This document shows, in pieces, positions 49,468 to 61,341 of a DNA stretch of 64,000 nt. The notes beneath the pieces were generated by a model, which saw only the letters and a list, made by a program, of their open reading frames with translations, was not told the origin of the DNA and ran no database searches. The stretch comes from Chitinophagaceae bacterium (GTDB lineage Bacteria > Bacteroidota > Bacteroidia > Chitinophagales > Chitinophagaceae). Location of the stretch: positions 800,501-864,500 of the forward strand of contig JADKIE010000001.1 of assembly GCA_016721385.1 (NCBI GenBank), written 5' to 3'. Positions within the stretch are counted from its first letter, which is position 1. Every line of letters begins with the position of its first letter. The position numbers were made by a program, and so were the translations under genes.

Positions 49468-50970
49468 TTAAGGCATATCTACTTTTGCAAAACAAATATA
49501 TCCTCTGTAACTGCAAGGTATAATAATTTGCTTTGCACCTACTTGCTTACTTAGCCTTGGCATAAATTGGTGTCCTTTTTCTTCGGTTTTAAATGTAGGG
49601 TTACGTTTTATTAAGCCCAATGCGTTAATGCTTTGATCGGCCACAATTTCATTTCTTTTATCGTTGTTAAACAAAAAATGTATTTCGCCGCCAAAAGGAA
49701 TGGCAGCATACGAAAGGTAATTATCCGTTTCATCTTCAAATTGATCTTTTTGAATAACCTTGCTCCACTCCTGTACTCCATCTTTATTCATACTTAATAT
49801 TAATACATTAGCATAATAGTACCGTGTACTTTGATAATTACTGCTGCTATATGGCCTGTAATATCCGTAATACGGGCTGTAATAATAAGAGTTAGAGGTA
49901 TAAGGGCTGTTTAAATAATCCCAGCGGTTCCAGCTATTTAAATTACCTCTTGTTTGTGTACTATAGTCCTCAGCAATTACTAAAAATCCACCATCTTTTT
50001 TTGCTATTACCTGTCGTATAAAAAATCATCCAAAGCAAACCGCAAGTGACCTTCCTTTTGGCTTCATCTCTTAGCGAATCGTAAATGGGTGCAAAATTGC
50101 TTACGGTTTGTTGTTTATTTTATCCCAAATACCTGTAAATAAGCCATCTACATTTCCTCTGTTTTTTTTGTAATAAAACGAATTAATTATATACCTGCCG
50201 TTTAAGTTATCAATTTTAATATTTACATCATCAACAAAATTTTTATCTAAGGGTATTTTTACATGAGTGAAACTATCTGTAACTGCACTTAACAAAATTA
50301 AACTTAGTTGATTGCTTGTGCTTCTGTTACCATCTCTGGTTTCTTTTGTAAAAATAAAATTGCCTTCATTGTCTACCGAAAAATTATCGTAGGCATCTCT
50401 TCTTTCATCAAAATTTAATGCTTGCCTGTGCTGGCTTAGAAGTGAAAACTGCTTATCATATAGCTTTGTAGCCAAAGTGTAGGTATCGTTTTTTTTATGA
50501 ATTTTAAATACCATTATTTTTTCTTTGTTTTCGCTGCTGATGGAAGTGTAAATTTTATTATCGGCAAAAAACGAAATTTGGGTAGTATCAATTTCAACAG
50601 GTTCGGCAAGTTTTTTGCCCAACGCATCCATTTTTACACTCATGCAATGCAAAATATTTTTCTTTTGATATTGATAAATCATGAAAAAATAATCCGGGTA
50701 GCTTACGAAGTCTACATTAAAAGTTTTCTCAGGTAAAAAATCCAATTTAATATTTTCCAGTTCTTTCATTTCGTTATCCAGTACTGTAATCCTGTGTTTC
50801 CACCTCATGTTTTTATAAATTAAAACATTTGAGTTCATCTTGCCAATAATTTCAAAATTTATATCACTCCTGTCGTCTTTATCAATATCAGACAAAGTGA
50901 TTTTTTGTGAAAATGTACTTTGCAAACAAAATATATTCGAAATAAAAAGAAAGAAAATAAGCTTATACAT
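49468..50970 (-). CDS. Secreted protein of unknown function, three frameshifts
   Basis: A 501-aa protein after restoring one missing base at each of about 50110-50116, 50052-50053 and 50010-50012. A signal peptide (YKLIFFLFISNIFCLQSTFS) is followed by a chain of beta-rich repeats (NFSVDNEGNFIFTKETRDGN) typical of propeller or sensor-like folds. A Tyr-rich stretch, YYYSPYYGYYRPYSSSNY, lies about two thirds along. I do not recognise a named family. The start is ATG 50970. Confidence 0.65.
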
Positions 50971-51077
50971 AATAAAACTTTACTTTAAAATTACAATTTT
51001 TATATACAACTGCTGTACATTACATTAAACAAGATGTAACAAAATTTGTTTTTACATAACCTGTTAATAAAAACTAT

Positions 51078-52004
51078 ATGCAAACAATATTAATTACAGG
51101 AGGTACAGGTTTGGTAGGTAGGGCATTAAGTGAATTTATGACCCAAAGGGGGTATAAAGTAATTATTTTAAGCAGAGCAGAAAGCAAAAGCAGCCAAAAC
51201 AACAACATAACGTATGCTAAATGGGATATTAACAATAATTACATTGATATAGATGCTATAAAAAAAGCCGACTGTATTATTCATTTAGCCGGTGCCGGGG
51301 TAATGGATAAAAAGTGGACAACAGATTATAAAAAAGAGATTATTGACAGCCGTACAATAAGTAGCAGGCTTTTAATACAAGCACTTCGCCAATGTCAACA
51401 TAACGTAAAGGCTGTTATTAGTAGCAGTGCTATTGGTTATTATGGTAAGGATGAAAAACCCGGTTATTTTTTTGATGAAGATGATGAAGCAGATAATAGC
51501 TTTTTAGGCAATACATGCAAGTTATGGGAAGCCAGTATTGAACCGGTAAAAGAGCTGAAAATAAGGTTGGTAAAATTTAGAATTGGTATTGTACTTAGTA
51601 AACAAGGTGGCGCTTTAGCAGAGTTTATTAAGCCATTAAAACTGAGAATTGCTGCCATTTTGGGCAATGGGCAACAAATGGTAAGTTGGATACATATAAA
51701 TGATTTATGCAGGCTTTTTTTATTTGCAATTGAAAACCAAAATATGCAGGGGGTATTTAATGCTGTTGCACCAACTCCTGTATCAAATAAATATTTAACC
51801 CTATCCTTGGCTAAAATAATAGCGCCAACGTTTTACATACCCATTTACGTACCGGCATTTTTATTAAAACTAATTTTGGGTAGTAAAAGTATTGAAGTGC
51901 TAAAAAGTACTACAGTAAGTTGCCAAAAATTAATAAATACAGGGTTTACTTTTTTGCATAGTACTATTGGTGAGGCTTTAATCACATTTTATAAGTCGGA
52001 GTGA
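51078..52004 (+). CDS. TIGR01777-type NAD-dependent epimerase
   Basis: A 308-aa atypical extended SDR (SDR39U1/YfcH-like). The cofactor loop is ITGGTGLVGRALSEF. Other features are IIHLAGAGVMDKKW, catalytic-type SSSAIGYYG with Tyr, and the C-terminal DUF1731-like VPAFLLKLILG. The substrate is unknown. Its 3' end overlaps the 3' end of the convergent ABC permease by 16 nt. Confidence 0.88.
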   Translation: MQTILITGGTGLVGRALSEFMTQRGYKVIILSRAESKSSQNNNITYAKWDINNNYIDIDAIKKADCIIHLAGAGVMDKKWTTDYKKEIIDSRTISSRLLIQALRQCQHNVKAVISSSAIGYYGKDEKPGYFFDEDDEADNSFLGNTCKLWEASIEPVKELKIRLVKFRIGIVLSKQGGALAEFIKPLKLRIAAILGNGQQMVSWIHINDLCRLFLFAIENQNMQGVFNAVAPTPVSNKYLTLSLAKIIAPTFYIPIYVPAFLLKLILGSKSIEVLKSTTVSCQKLINTGFTFLHSTIGEALITFYKSE

Positions 52005-52812
52005 AGCATTTTCCTTCTGCTCCAAAAATAATAAAGTAGTAAATAGGCTAATGCAAACGAAAGCACAATCCAATTAAAATCGGAAGGCAAAAATTCTTTT
52101 GCCATATTGGTAAATTTATCCAACGGAGATGTTAGCAACCCGTCAGATGCGTTCATTGGCAGGTAATTACCCATATTACCCAAATCTATATTCGAATCTT
52201 TTTTAGTTTTATAGATAGAAAGAACAGCATCATAGATACGCCGTTTTCAAAAATGGTGTAAATAAAAAATACGGCAATGGCCACCACCGATCTTTTGGTA
52301 AGCAAAGAAATTAATATTGCCACCATATTATATGTAATGGCTTTTAATAAAAAATAGCCAACGTTTTGAAAGCCATGTAAAGAAAATGAAGTGCCGGATA
52401 AAGCTCCAAATATTAAGGAGGTAAGTACAACTACCAATGTACTTGCAATGGCCAAAAGTAAGGCTAACGCAATTTTTACTTTCAAGAATTCAGAGCGGCT
52501 CCATCCATCAATAATATTTTGACGATGTGTTTTAAAGGTAAATTCGTTTGATATTAAAATAACCATCAGCAAAGCCGGAAGCATTAAAAAGAAACTACTG
52601 TAATAACTTACCGATTGCCAAACCATATCAAAATCAAATGGAGAACCGGAAAATAATATTTGAGAGCCCTGAACTTTATCTACCACATCTTTTTTAAAAG
52701 CATATACAATATAGTTTGTGGCAACTACACCCAATGCAAAAAAACTGGTTAATAATATAAAGCCTGTATAACTTTTTATTTTAAGCCATTCTATTTTTAA
52801 AAGCTTTACCAT
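51989..52812 (-). CDS. ABC-2 type permease, frameshifted
   Basis: A 274-aa six-TM permease after restoring one base in the T6 run at 52199-52204, which joins SIKLKKDSNIDLGNMGNYLP. The N-terminus KLLKIEWLKIKSYTGFI and the last TM (WIVLSFALAYLLLYYFWSRR) fit an ABC-2 membrane subunit. It lies 26 nt downstream of its ATPase. The substrate is unknown. Confidence 0.83.
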
Positions 52813-52838
52813 TGTATTGTTTAATGTTTTACTGTTTT

Positions 52839-53761
52839 TTAACCGCTTTGTTTACCTGTAATTTCTAAAAATCTTGTTTCCAACGATTTTCTTTTTTCAT
52901 TAAGCTTTGTGAGAATAACTCCATTATCAAAGCAGTATTTATTTACCATTGCAGCTGTAATATTTTCGGCACAGGTAACTTGTAAATAATTATCAACAGA
53001 ATTTAATTTAACCACACCGCTCATTTGCTGCAAAATATTTTTTAGTTGCTCATTATCGTCTGCACTTAATTCTATCAGTACAGTATCTGCACTATTTCCA
53101 TTGGTTGAAGACGACATTACATCTTTTACAGAGCTAACTGTTTTTAACACTCCTTTTTGAATAATAGCCACATGCGTACAAACTTTTTCAACTTCATCCA
53201 AAATATGGCTGGCCATAATAATGGTTTTACCTTTTTTACTCAGGTCTTTAATTAAATCTCTAATCTCGGCAATTCCTGCAGGATCGAGCCCGTTAGTGGG
53301 TTCGTCAAATACTAAAATTTCCGGATTGCCTAAAAGTGCCGATGCTATAGCAAGGCGCTGTTTCATACCTAACGAGTATGTATTAAATTTAGAGTCTTTA
53401 CGTTGGTAAAGATTTACAGCTTGTAACACATTGTCAATATCCTCCTCTCCTCTTTCTTTAATTTTAGCCGCAATTTTTAAATTATCTGTAGCACTCAGGT
53501 AATGATAAAAATTAGGAGTTTCCAACAATGTACCAATTTGCTTTCGCATTGTATCATTGTTTGTATGCCCAATCCAGCTAAATGTACCACTACTGGCTTT
53601 TAAAACATCCATTACAATACCCAGCAATGTTGTTTTGCCACTTCCGTTAGGACCGAGTATTCCAAAAATTGAGCCTTTAGGCACATCAAAACTTACATTT
53701 TGTAACGCTTTAATATTGCCGTAGTTTTTGAAAGATTATTTATGGTAAGTACAGATGACAC
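52839..53761 (-). CDS. ABC transporter ATP-binding protein, frameshifted
   Basis: A 307-aa ATPase with a GTG start at 53761 (MSSVLTINNLSKNYGNIKAL). One base is missing in the T5 run at 53725-53729. Walker A GPNGSGKTT, signature YSLGMKQR, Walker B LVFDEPTNGLDP and the switch MASHILDEVEK. It is paired with the ABC-2 permease downstream, as in bacitracin/lantibiotic-type exporters. Confidence 0.87.
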
Positions 53762-53792
53762 TATTTATGTTTTAATTATTATGCAATATACA

Positions 53793-54452
53793 CTAAGCCT
53801 GATTAGATGTATGCGGTTGATGATAAATGGCAGAGTAACTTCCTAAAATACAATTTGGGTTAACCAAATTTAACTCATGCAACTTTAAATTATCAATATC
53901 ATTTTGCGTTACTTTTCTATGCATTGGATGCATGGTTCCTCCTTTTTCGCCGGCAGGTACATTAGGGTCGTACTGATATTGAGGGTCTACCAAAGTGCCT
54001 CTTGGATACATAATACCCGGCACACCCTTACCTCTTAAATCCAAATCGGTTGGATGATCTAATCCAAGCGTATGGCCATATTCATGTGCAGCAGTTGTAC
54101 TTCCTTTATACAAATTCTCCAGCTTAAAATATCCTGTATTACTTTTTAACCCATCTACAAAAGAAATATTACCGGCGGCATACTCTTCTATTCGTATATA
54201 GTTATTTTTTGGATTTCTGTTTTCAAAAATATCTTGCGGTGTAATATGTAAAAACAAATATCCCTTTACTACAAATTCAACAAAATATTCATCGCCTTTA
54301 TAAATTACTTTCGCATTGGGTTCGTTCCACATGGTATTTATTTCCTCCACACATTGATCTACCAGTTCTTGTGTAGCCTGATTGCCATAAAACAATATAT
54401 TTGAATAGATAAATAGTTTATTATCGGATTGATTTAGCTCAATTGTTCCCAT
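53793..54452 (-). CDS. Metzincin-type zinc metalloprotease without a signal peptide
   Basis: A 219-aa protein with the extended zinc motif HEYGHTLGLDH (three ligand histidines and catalytic Glu) and a downstream Met-turn GIMYP, the metzincin signature. The N-terminus (MGTIELNQSDNKLFIY) is not a signal sequence, and the length suggests a catalytic domain alone. It starts 6 nt after the dipeptidyl peptidase gene, so the two are probably co-transcribed. The target is unknown. Either it acts in the cytoplasm or a start or indel error hides a leader. Confidence 0.75.
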   Translation of the reverse strand: MGTIELNQSDNKLFIYSNILFYGNQATQELVDQCVEEINTMWNEPNAKVIYKGDEYFVEFVVKGYLFLHITPQDIFENRNPKNNYIRIEEYAAGNISFVDGLKSNTGYFKLENLYKGSTTAAHEYGHTLGLDHPTDLDLRGKGVPGIMYPRGTLVDPQYQYDPNVPAGEKGGTMHPMHRKVTQNDIDNLKLHELNLVNPNCILGSYSAIYHQPHTSNQA

Positions 54453-54458
54453 AAAATT

Positions 54459-56608
54459 TTATTTTAAATTTTGCATAAAATAATCTGTAACCTTTTGATA
54501 CAAATGAGCTCTGTCTTTTCCAAGCACATTATGTTCATGACCCGGGTAAATCATATAATCTACCTGAACACCGGCATCAACACAGGCTTTTACAAAATTT
54601 ACAGAATGTTGCTGAACTACCACTGGATCCTGAACACCATGTATTAAAAGCAATTTATCTTTTAGTTTACCTGCTTGTTTTATTAAGTTAGTTGCCTCGT
54701 AGCCTTCAGGGTTTTCTTGTGGTGTATCCATGTATCTTTCTCCATACATAATTTCATAATATTTCCAATCCATCACGGGTCCGCCGGCTACTGCTGCTTT
54801 AAATACTCCCGGATGATTTAGTACAAAATTGGTTGTCATAAAACCTCCATAACTCCATCCAAATAAGCCCATATTATTTTTATCCACAAATGGTTGGCCG
54901 GTAAGATAATTTACGCCGTTTTCCAAATCCTTCATTTGTACATCTCCGGCTTTTCTAAAAATAGATTGTTCAAATGCTTTGCCCCGGTTATCGCTACCTC
55001 TTGTATCTAATGTAAATACAACATACCCTCTTTCTGCCATGTATTGAAACCAGTAATCCCCTGCTCCGCCGTTCCAGCTATTTAAAATCATTTGTGCATG
55101 TGGGCCACCATACCAATACACAATTACAGGATATTTTTTAGTGGCATCAAAATTTACAGGTTTAAACATTCTGCAATACAAATCATCTCCGCTATTATTT
55201 TTTATAGTAAAGATGTCGAGCTTTCCCATAGCATAATCAGCAATTGGATTAGCAGCTTGCAATAACGTTTTTGATTTGGTTGTTTTTAAGTCTATTACTT
55301 GTATCGTTCTTGGGTTTTCTGTGGTGCTAAACACATCAATTACAGAACTGCCGTCTGTACTTATTTGTGTTGCATGTAAGCCTGTTGCAGATGTTATTCT
55401 TTTTGCCTTACCTGATTTAATATTTAGTTGAAATAAATTTTTTATAACGGGAGATTCTTCCGTAGAAACATAAAATAAATTTTCTCCTTTAGCATCAAAT
55501 CCTTTCACTTCTGTAACCTCCCAATTCCTTTTGTTAATTGCTTTACTAAGCTACCATCTATATTATATAAATACAAATGATTCCATCCGTCTCTGTTGCT
55601 TTGCCAAATAAATTGATTAGGGTTATTTTTTAAGAATAAAATTGGCACCAATGGCTCTACATATTTATCGTCTTTTTCTTCAAACAAAGTTTTTGAAAAT
55701 TCGCCGGTTGTAGCATTGTATTGATTTAGCTTCATATGGTTTTGCTCTCTGTTTAGTACAGCAATAAAAAGCCATTTATCATCGGGGCTCCAGGCAATAT
55801 TTGTTAAATACTGTTCCGCCGGGTCGCCGGTTTTAATCCAGGTTGTAGAATTTACCACTGCATTATATATACCTACTTTTACCTGATGGCTTTTACCGCC
55901 AGCCATTGGATATTTAATGTTTTCGTTTAGGGCCGGGTATTTTGTCCAATCAATAATAGGATAATCAGTTACCATAGTTTGGTCCATTCTGTAATACGCC
56001 AGCAATTTTCCATTGTTACTCCAAAATGTTCCTTTATTAATACCAAACTCATCTCTATGCACCGATTGAGCGTATACAATATTCTTGCTACCATCTTTTG
56101 TTACTTGCTTATTTCCATAAGCCAAAGAGGTTACAAATAAATTATTATTATCTACGTAAGCTACAAAGTCAGCAGTACTCTCTTCCACTGCATCTTTTTC
56201 TGCAATCGTTTTTTGTATAATTTCTTTAACCTGATTTGTTGCAGGATTTAAAGCAATTTTATTACCATTGGCGGTAAAAATCCAATTGGCAGATTTATTA
56301 AATTGTATTGCAGGCATAGCTTTAAGTTCACCATAAACTGTTCCTTTAAGTTTTTCGTTTAATTGCTCTAAAGTTAAAAACGGAGTTTCGGCTGTTTTAA
56401 AATTTCCTTTTACCCAAACATCTTTTCCGTCCATTTTTTTCAAATACACATAATCGTTAGCTCCATAAACAAATTGCAATTGCTTTAAGTTTTCTGCAGC
56501 AAGTGTGCTTCTGTTTTTAATCATGGCATCTTCCATGGATAGCAATTTGTTTTGTGCAAAGGTTTGTGAACAAGCAAAGGCTAATAAAATAAAAATTATC
56601 TTTTTCAT
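54459..56608 (-). CDS. Dipeptidyl peptidase IV family serine protease (S9B), frameshifted
   Basis: A 716-aa secreted peptidase after restoring one base at 55529-55532. Signal peptide (KKIIFILLAFACSQTFA), N-terminal eight-bladed propeller (FWSNNGKLLAYYRMDQTMVT), and a C-terminal alpha/beta hydrolase with nucleophile GWSYGGFMTT, Asp in HGVQDPVV and His in YPGHEHNV. It removes X-Pro or related dipeptides from peptides in the periplasm. The double-Glu substrate-binding motif of DPP IV was not located with certainty. Confidence 0.9.
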
Positions 56609-56637
56609 ATTTATAAATTGGTAAGCAAATGTATTAT

Positions 56638-56667
56638 AAAAAAAGCACCGATAAATTACCGGTGCTT
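56638..56667 (-). terminator. Rho-independent terminator after the fadN/fadB-like gene
   Basis: On the minus strand AAGCACCG, a 9-nt loop, CGGTGCTT and a long T-tract. Confidence 0.8.
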
Positions 56668-56688
56668 TTAAAGTTACAATTTAATCTT

Positions 56689-59070
56689 TTAGTTTCTCAA
56701 TGGTTTCCCACTTTTCAAAACACTTTGTATTCTTTCTAACGTTTTCTTTTCGCCACAAAGCGATAAAAAAGCTTCTCTTTCTAAGTTTAAAAGATACTGC
56801 TCACTTACCAATTGAGGTTCGCTTAAATCGCCGCCGCACATTACATAAGCCAGTTTTTTGGCAACGGTTGCATCATGCTCAGTTGCATAATTACCTAAAC
56901 GCATTCCGTTTATTCCTGCATGCATTGCTCCCAATGCGCTGCGACCTAAAACCTTTATATCATTGCGTTGTACCGGCATTACATATCCATCATCGTACAA
57001 ATCAATTACGGCTTGTTTTGCCTCGGCTATTCTGCGGCCCTGGTTTACGCTAATTATATCTTTACCTTTTCTGTAAATACCCAAATCGTATGCCTCATAT
57101 GCACTTGTAGCCACTTTTGCGGTAGCAATAGTTAAAAATCTGTTTTGCAATGTAAGTGTATCTACTTCGCCTTCATGCATTTCATCTGCGGCACGTAAAA
57201 CAAATTCTTTAGTGCCGGCACCGCCGGGGATTACACCAATACCAACTTCAACTAACCCTGTATATGTTTCGGCTGCCGCAACTACTTTATCAGCATGTAA
57301 ACTCATTTCGCAAGCACCGCCTAAAGCCAACCCATGTGGTGCAACTACAACCGGTATTCCCGAATACCTTACCCTCATGATGGTATTTTGAAACATTCGT
57401 ATTGCCATGTCAATTTCATCATAATCTTGCTCAATGGCCAACATAAAAATCATACCCACATTTGCGCCTGCACTAAAATTTGCGCCTTCATTTGCAATAA
57501 CCAACCCTTTGCATTTTTCTTCGGCTAATGCAATTGATTTTTGAATTCCTTCTAAAACCTCGCCGCCAATGCTGCCCATTTTAGTGTACCACTCTAAGCC
57601 CAAAACATCATTACCTAAATGATAGGTACGGCAGGCGCTGTTTTTCCAAACGGTTTCGTTTTCGAAATTTTTCATTACAATAAATGCATCGCCGCCGGGC
57701 AATGGCTTATATGTTTTTGATGCTACATCGTAACATAAACGTTTGCCATTTTCTACTTTGTAAAATGTTTTATTTCCAGCAGCAACCATTTCATCCACCC
57801 AAGCCGCTACCTTATAGCCAGCCGCTTTCATAGCTTCCACAGTTTTAGCAACGCCAAGTACATCCCAGCTTTCAAAGGCACCAATTTCCCAACCAAAGCC
57901 TGCCATCATGCCATCATCTACTCTATACAGTTCATCACTAATTTCGGGAATACGATGAGAGATGTAGCTGAATAAATTATAGTGAAATTGGCGGTAAAAA
58001 TCTCCGGCTTTATCTGTGCCGGCACAAAGTGCTTTTAATCTTGTTTTTAAATCATCAATGGGCTTTGCAGTTTCAAGAGTAGCAAATTTTGGTTTTTGCC
58101 TTGCCCCATATTCAAGTGTTTGTAAGTTTAGCGTTAATATTTCTTTTTCGCCTGCGTCACTTTTAGTTTTTTTAAAAAAACCTTGCCCTGTTTTATCTCC
58201 CAACCAATTATTTTCTACCATTTTGTTTAACCAAGATGGAATGTTGAAAATTTCTTTTGCCTCATCATCAGGGCAATTATCTGCCACTCCTTTTGCTACT
58301 TTTACTAAAGTATCTATACCAACTACATCGGCTGTACGAAAAGTTGCCGATTTTGGCCGACCAATTATTGGCCCTGTAAGTGCATCAATTTCATCTACAT
58401 TTAATTGCAATTTATCCATTGCATTCATAATAGCCATCATACCAAAAACACCCACTCTGTTAGCAATAAACGCAGGCGTATCTTTACATAAAACAGTTGT
58501 TTTACCCAATTGCAAACTTCCATAATCCATTAAAAAGTCAACTACCGCTTGGTCTGTATGTGGTGTTGGAATAATTTCTAACAAACGCAAATATCTTGGC
58601 GGATTAAAGAAGTGAGTGCCGCAAAAATGCTTTTTAAAATCATCGCTTCTTCCTTCTGCCATCATGTGTATGGGAATTCCTGATGTGTTGGATGTAATTA
58701 ATGTGCCGGGTTTACGGTATTTTTCAACTTGTTCAAAAACCGATTGTTTAATATCCAATCTTTCTACAACAACTTCTATAACCCAATCGTAATCGGAAAT
58801 GTCTTTCATGTTATCGGTAAAGTTTCCTGTCTTAATTCTTTTAATTACATCTTTATTATAAACAGGAGATGGGTTAGATTTTATAGCTGCCGTTAATGCA
58901 TCATTCACTATCTTATTTTTATCAGATGTCTTTGCATCGGCAGGTAAATCTTTAGGTTGAATATCTAAAAGCAAAACCTGCAAACCTATACCTGCAAAAT
59001 GACAGGCAATACGGCTACCCATAACACCACTACCCAATACCGCAACTTTTTTAATAATTCTTTTTGACAT
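56689..59070 (-). CDS. 3-hydroxyacyl-CoA dehydrogenase / enoyl-CoA hydratase fusion (FadN-like)
   Basis: A 793-aa beta-oxidation enzyme, intact. The order is NAD-binding dehydrogenase first (KVAVLGSGVMGSRIACHFAG), then the dehydrogenase C-terminal domain (DTPAFIANRVGVFGMMA), then a crotonase-fold hydratase at the C-terminus (NEGANFSAGANVGMIF, GLALGGACEMSLHADKVVAA). Dehydrogenase-first order is that of FadN of Gram-positives and Bacteroidota rather than FadB of E. coli. The thiolase partner is not in the window. Confidence 0.92.
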   Translation of the reverse strand: MSKRIIKKVAVLGSGVMGSRIACHFAGIGLQVLLLDIQPKDLPADAKTSDKNKIVNDALTAAIKSNPSPVYNKDVIKRIKTGNFTDNMKDISDYDWVIEVVVERLDIKQSVFEQVEKYRKPGTLITSNTSGIPIHMMAEGRSDDFKKHFCGTHFFNPPRYLRLLEIIPTPHTDQAVVDFLMDYGSLQLGKTTVLCKDTPAFIANRVGVFGMMAIMNAMDKLQLNVDEIDALTGPIIGRPKSATFRTADVVGIDTLVKVAKGVADNCPDDEAKEIFNIPSWLNKMVENNWLGDKTGQGFFKKTKSDAGEKEILTLNLQTLEYGARQKPKFATLETAKPIDDLKTRLKALCAGTDKAGDFYRQFHYNLFSYISHRIPEISDELYRVDDGMMAGFGWEIGAFESWDVLGVAKTVEAMKAAGYKVAAWVDEMVAAGNKTFYKVENGKRLCYDVASKTYKPLPGGDAFIVMKNFENETVWKNSACRTYHLGNDVLGLEWYTKMGSIGGEVLEGIQKSIALAEEKCKGLVIANEGANFSAGANVGMIFMLAIEQDYDEIDMAIRMFQNTIMRVRYSGIPVVVAPHGLALGGACEMSLHADKVVAAAETYTGLVEVGIGVIPGGAGTKEFVLRAADEMHEGEVDTLTLQNRFLTIATAKVATSAYEAYDLGIYRKGKDIISVNQGRRIAEAKQAVIDLYDDGYVMPVQRNDIKVLGRSALGAMHAGINGMRLGNYATEHDATVAKKLAYVMCGGDLSEPQLVSEQYLLNLEREAFLSLCGEKKTLERIQSVLKSGKPLRN

Positions 59071-59163
59071 AATATTAATTTTTGTATAAACGTTTGTAAA
59101 ACACCTCTTCTATTTTAGTAAAGTACAAAATTAGTTAGTTAAACAACTATTTGGTACGAAGAT

Positions 59164-59193
59164 AAAAAAGAACCCTTATAAGTGGTTCTTTTT
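59164..59193 (-). terminator. Rho-independent terminator after metG
   Basis: AAGAACC and GGTTCTT form the stem, with A/T tracts on both sides. On the minus strand a T6 run follows the hairpin 18 nt past the metG stop. Confidence 0.7.
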
Positions 59194-59210
59194 ATTACTT
59201 ATTTTAGTAT

Positions 59211-61287
59211 TTAACTTACCCCGCTGCCATTATCCACTACGCCGTCGGGATTTACAAAGTACAGTTTGCCTGCCTTATCCTCTGCCATCAAAATCATTCC
59301 ATTACTTTCGATGCCTCTCATTTTACGTGGCGCCAAATTGCATACTACGGTTACCTGTTTGCCTATTATATCTTGCGGACTAAAATGCATGGCAATGCCA
59401 CTTACAATTATTCTGGTTTCAAAACCTAAATTAACCTGCAGTTTTAATAATTTGTCGGCTTTTTCAACTTTTTCGGCAGCTACAATAGTGCCTACTTTTA
59501 AATCGATTTTTGCGAAATCATCAAAAATAATTTCGGGCTTTACCGTTATTGCTTCCGTTTTATTTTCTTCCATAAGTGTAGCTGTGCTTTTAATTAATCC
59601 GGCTTTTAATTTTTCAATTTGCTTAACAATTTCCTCATCTTCAATTTTTCTAAACAATAATTGCGGTTCTCTTAAACTATAGCCAACTTTAAGTAAATCA
59701 ATTTTACCTGCATTTTCCCAATCCAGCATTTTATCTACCACTTTCATCATTCCACACATTTTTTTTGCAGTAGCAGGTAAAAATGGATTGATAAGAATAG
59801 CAAGATTAGCAGTTAGTTGCAAGCACAAATGCAAGCAGTTGTCAATACTCTTTTGTACCTCCGGGTTTTCTGCAAGTGATTTTGCAACAATCCAAGGCTC
59901 TTTTTCCTGCATATACTTATTACCTGTTCTGCTTAAATCAATTACTTCAAACAACGCATCTCTAAACTTGTATTCCTCAATTAAACTTTCGATTTTATTT
60001 TTGAATTTTCAATTGCAGCAATCAATGCTTTGTCTTTATCATCTAAAATGTCTTCATGCAGTTTGGGCACTTTGCCACCGCATAGTTTGTGCATTAACAC
60101 CCAAGTACGGTTTACGAAATTTCCAAAAATGCTTACCAGCTCACTATTGTTTCTATCCTGAAAATCTTTCCAGGTAAAATCATTGTCTTTTGTTTCCGGT
60201 GCATTGGCACAAAGTACATAGCGTAACACATCTTCACATCCTTCAAAATCTTTTACATACTCATTTACCCATACCGCCCAATTGCGGCTGGTACTTACTT
60301 TCTCTCCTTCAATATTTAAAAATTCGTTCGCCGGTACATTATCGGGCAATACAAAATTGCCGTGTGCTTTTAACATAGCCGGAAAAATTATGCAATGAAA
60401 AACAATATTATCCTTGCCAATAAAATGCACCAGTTTAGTATCTTCTTTACACCAATAATCGGCCCATTGGTTTGTTAATTCTTTCGTTGCCGATATGTAT
60501 CCAATGGGAGCATCAAACCATACATATAAAACTTTTCCTTCGGCATTTGGTAAAGGCACTCTTATTCCCCAATTGCTGTCTCTGGTCATAGCTCTGCTAT
60601 GTAAGCCGCTATCCAACCAACTTTTACATTGGCCGTATACGTTATTTTTCCATTCTTTATGCCCATCAATAATCCATTCTTTTAACCATGGCTCATAGTT
60701 TTGTAATGGAAAATACCAGTGTGTGGTTTTTTTCTTTACAGGTATGGCATCACTTAATGCACTTTTTGGGTTTATCAATTGCTCGGGGCTTAAACTGGTG
60801 CCACATTTTTCGCATTGATCGCCGTAGGCATTGGGGTTAGCACAAACAGGACAAGTACCGGTAATATAACGATCGGCTAAAAATGTATTTGTTTTTTCAT
60901 CAAAATATTGCTCAGTTTCTTTTTCTTCAAACAAACCATCATCATACAATTTTTTAAAAAAATCGCTAGCTGTTTTATGATGCACTTGGTTACTTGTTCG
61001 GCTATAAATATCAAACGAAATACCCATTTGCTCCATGCTTTCTTTTATTATAGCATGGTATCTATCCACTACTTGTTGTGGTGTAATGCCTTCCTTCATT
61101 GCCCTAATAGTGATAGGCACACCATGCTCATCGCTGCCGCCAATAAACTTTACATCTCTTTTTGTGCTCTTAAATATCTTACATAAATATCGGCAGGCAA
61201 ATAACAGCCAGCCAAATGTCCAATATGCACAGGGCCATTTGCATAAGGCAATGCTGCCGTAATTAAATATCGTTTTGGGTTGTTCAT
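59211..61287 (-). CDS. metG: Methionyl-tRNA synthetase, two frameshifts
   Basis: A class I aminoacyl-tRNA synthetase of 692 aa after restoring bases at 61159-61163 and 59998-60002. The HIGH-type motif is in ALPYANGPVHIGHLAG, the zinc knuckle is CPVCANPNAYGDQCEKCG, the KMSKS loop appears as KVSTSRNW, and the C-terminal tRNA-binding domain (KIDLKVGTIVAAEKVEKADK) is present. It is essential for life, so the breaks are almost certainly sequencing errors. The start is ATG 61287 (MNNPKRYLIT). Confidence 0.93.
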
Positions 61288-61341
61288 TAAGGCAAAAATA
61301 CCTTAAACATTTTCAAATCCGAAATTTGAGTATTTTTAAGG

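Noticed and set aside
58016..58525. 169-codon plus-strand open frame
   Set aside because: Antisense to the intact fadN-like gene, with no domain or signal features of its own.
59266..59682. 138-codon plus-strand open frame
   Set aside because: Antisense to the metG tRNA-binding region; a shadow frame.
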